Shown here in pieces: positions 62,807-64,000 of a DNA stretch of 64,000 bases. The notes below the pieces were generated by a model. The model was not told the origin of the DNA. It did not search any database and saw only the letters and a list, made by a program, of their open reading frames with translations. Origin of the DNA: Progne subis subis (taxonomy: Eukaryota > Chordata > Aves > Passeriformes > Hirundinidae); the NCBI GenBank assembly GCA_022316685.1, contig JAKJHU010000030.1, positions 7,156,860 through 7,220,859 of the forward strand. Reading direction: 5' to 3'. Every line of letters begins with the position of its first letter. Position 1 is the first letter of the stretch. The position numbers and the translations under genes are program-made.

Positions 62807-62825
62807 CCCACCCCCTCGCCCCCGC
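62807..62825 (-). other. Candidate polypurine tract
   Basis: On the minus strand this is 'gcgggggcgagggggtggg', a G-rich tract ending directly against the TGTCTTC start of the apparent 3' LTR. That is where retroviruses prime plus-strand DNA synthesis. Two C and one T interrupt the purines, so it is decayed or only approximate. Confidence 0.55.
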
Positions 62826-62909
62826 AGTTACGAGGAATGGGTTATACAAGAGATAAAGAAAAACACCTCCCCAACCGGTTTCAACAGATGGAAAACAGAA
62901 TACACATTT

Positions 62910-63343
62910 GTGGTGGCTTCTACCATTGTGAGTACATAGTGCTTACCTTGGCATCTCTGGGACACCTTGGGTGTAATATAATCAATCTGCCAGGCCTCCC
63001 CATATTTATATTTGCACCACCACCCACCATACCAAAAGGGCTTCACTCGCTTGGCCTGCTTGATTGCAGCTCATGTCTCATAGTCATGGATAATCTGAGA
63101 AATATCATGGTTAGATCCACCCTTCGGTCTCATGCCCACTTTTAGCTCGCATCTCTGCCCTGATGACCTGAGGCATTATGGGCCTATCAAGCTAGGAACA
63201 ACTATCCCTTGTGTTGCCAGTCTAAGTCTATCTTTGACACCTATATCTTTGCAGCCTGATCTACCTGCTCGTTGTTTCGGTGCTCTTCATTAGCCTGACT
63301 CTTGGGGATATGGGCATCTACATGACAGGACTTTCACTCTTAG
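62910..63343 (-). pseudogene. Decayed pol fragment: RNase H end and integrase start
   Basis: After the stop at 63344-63346 the homology continues in another frame. 'HVDAHIPKSQ' carries the last RNase H aspartate (codon 63316-63318). Further on, an 'HNASGHQGRD' histidine pair resembles the integrase zinc-binding region (around 63150-63186). 'GEAWQIDYIT' then carries the first catalytic aspartate of the integrase core (codon 62981-62983), followed by 'YVLTMVEATT'. Several stops and at least two frame changes interrupt it, and homology ends near 62915. The second aspartate and the glutamate of the integrase triad are therefore missing. It is a relic without function; the visible motifs fit the avian ERV pol group often seen in bird genomes. 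Confidence 0.85.
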
Positions 63344-63958
63344 CTACTCTAACTGACTGGTAATGTCTTTCCACTCATCAGCAGCCCAAACTGGTTTTCC
63401 TCTACACTGCCAATTAATCTTTTTCCACTTCTCCAGCCATCCCCATAGAGCATTAGCTACCATCCACGAATCAGTATAAAGGTAGAGCTCTGGCCACTTT
63501 TCTCTGTCAGCAAGGGCCAATTGAACGGCTTTGAGTTCAGCAAGTTGGCTTGACCCATCTTCTTCAGTGGCTTGTGCAACCTGTCATGTGGGGCTCCATA
63601 TGGTTGCTTTCCACTTTTGTTTTATCCCTACAATGCAATAAGAACTATCTGTAAATAGAGAGTAATGTGTTTCTTCTACTGGCAGTTGGTTGTACAGTGG
63701 AGCTTCTTCAGCACGTGCCACTTGCTCTTGTTCTTCTTCATCAGTGAGACTGAAGTTTTCTCCTTCAGGCCAATTTGTAATTACCTCCAAAATCCCAGGG
63801 TGATTCAGGTTTCCCATATGGGCGTGCTGTGTGATGAGAGCAATCCACTTACTCCATGTGGCACTGGTGGCATGGTGGGTAGAGGGAACCTTTCCTTTAA
63901 ACTTCCATGAATCACATGAGGGATCTCCTGCTTGACCTGGGAAAAGGTGTGTTGCTGT
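63344..63958 (-). pseudogene. Decayed pol fragment: RNase H domain
   Basis: One minus-strand frame of 205 codons from a TGA (63959-63961) to a TAG (63344-63346), broken once by an in-frame TGA at 63584-63586. Retroviral RNase H motifs are visible: 'HYSLFTDSSYCIVG' with the first aspartate (63647-63649), 'LAELKAVQLAL' with the glutamate (63536-63538) and 'YTDSWMVANALWGW' with the second aspartate (63470-63472). RNase H normally degrades the RNA strand of the RNA-DNA hybrid during reverse transcription. Upstream of 'THHATSATWSKWIAL' the frame reaches the primer-binding-site-like sequence within about 40 codons. The polymerase part of reverse transcriptase, protease and gag are therefore absent. 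Non-functional. Confidence 0.88.
63584..63586 (-). other. In-frame stop codon inside RNase H relic
   Basis: TGA directly after 'KATIWSPT'; the same frame continues with 'QVAQATEEDG'. A CGA-to-TGA change by CpG decay is the simplest explanation. Confidence 0.7.
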
Positions 63959-63963
63959 TCAGA

Positions 63964-63981
63964 GCCCCATGTTGGGCGCCA
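63964..63981 (-). promoter_or_regulatory. Primer-binding site, tRNA-Lys(1,2) type
   Basis: On the minus strand the 18-mer TGGCGCCCAACATGGGGC differs at one position (A for G) from the complement of the tRNA-Lys(1,2) 3' end, the primer used by many beta-type retroviruses. It lies at the expected 5' side of the minus-strand provirus. The spacer to the window end ('ttttttac' and further) is longer than the usual one to three bases after an LTR, unless the 5' LTR ends within the last bases of the window. Confidence 0.7.
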
Positions 63982-64000
63982 GTAAAAAAGAAGGTATTGT

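Overview
The window looks like gene-poor, AT-rich vertebrate DNA from a bird, most likely a passerine. The evidence is the repeat content: several truncated CR1 LINE 3' ends, one SINE with a tRNA-Ile-like head joined to a CR1-like tail (a type known from songbirds such as zebra finch), two avian ERVL-type LTRs, and several ERV LTRs flanked by exact 6-bp target-site duplications (TSDs), as expected for class II (ERVK-like) insertions. Family names come from remembered sequence features; no database was searched.

No functional protein-coding gene could be established. The open reading frames of 60-215 codons are scattered, overlap on both strands, show no recognisable domain, and the longest lies inside a probable LTR. 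The only recognisable coding sequence is decayed retroviral pol (RNase H and the start of integrase) on the minus strand at the right edge. A few exon-like segments with plausible splice sites and compatible phases (about 23.17-23.63 kb, possibly 29.35 kb) are reported as speculative.

Layout: 1.08-1.46 kb CR1 (minus); 10.2-10.7 kb ERVL-type LTR (plus); 13.5-14.15 kb diverged repeat block; 14.8-15.5 kb family A solo LTR (minus); 18.3-19.3 kb long avian LTR-like repeat (minus) with degenerate tandem units; 26.0-26.6 kb probable LTR; 33.3-34.7 kb probable long LTR with a G27 run and CpG-rich core; 35.8 and 43.7 kb CR1 3' ends (plus); 41.0-42.8 kb cluster of three LTRs from three families; 50.3-50.5 kb tRNA/CR1 SINE; 53.9-54.5 kb second family A solo LTR (minus); 57.65-58.1 kb CR1 (minus); 58.85-59.2 kb and 62.1-62.5 kb family B solo LTRs (plus); 62.0-64.0 kb a deleted minus-strand provirus whose apparent 3' LTR is interrupted by the second of those family B LTRs.

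The clearest story is a history of retroviral insertion. Four solo LTRs keep perfect 6-bp duplications. One of them landed inside an older provirus. That provirus has a near-perfect tRNA-Lys primer-binding site lying directly against RNase H, so gag, protease and most of reverse transcriptase are absent. I see no evidence for a novel multi-gene system.
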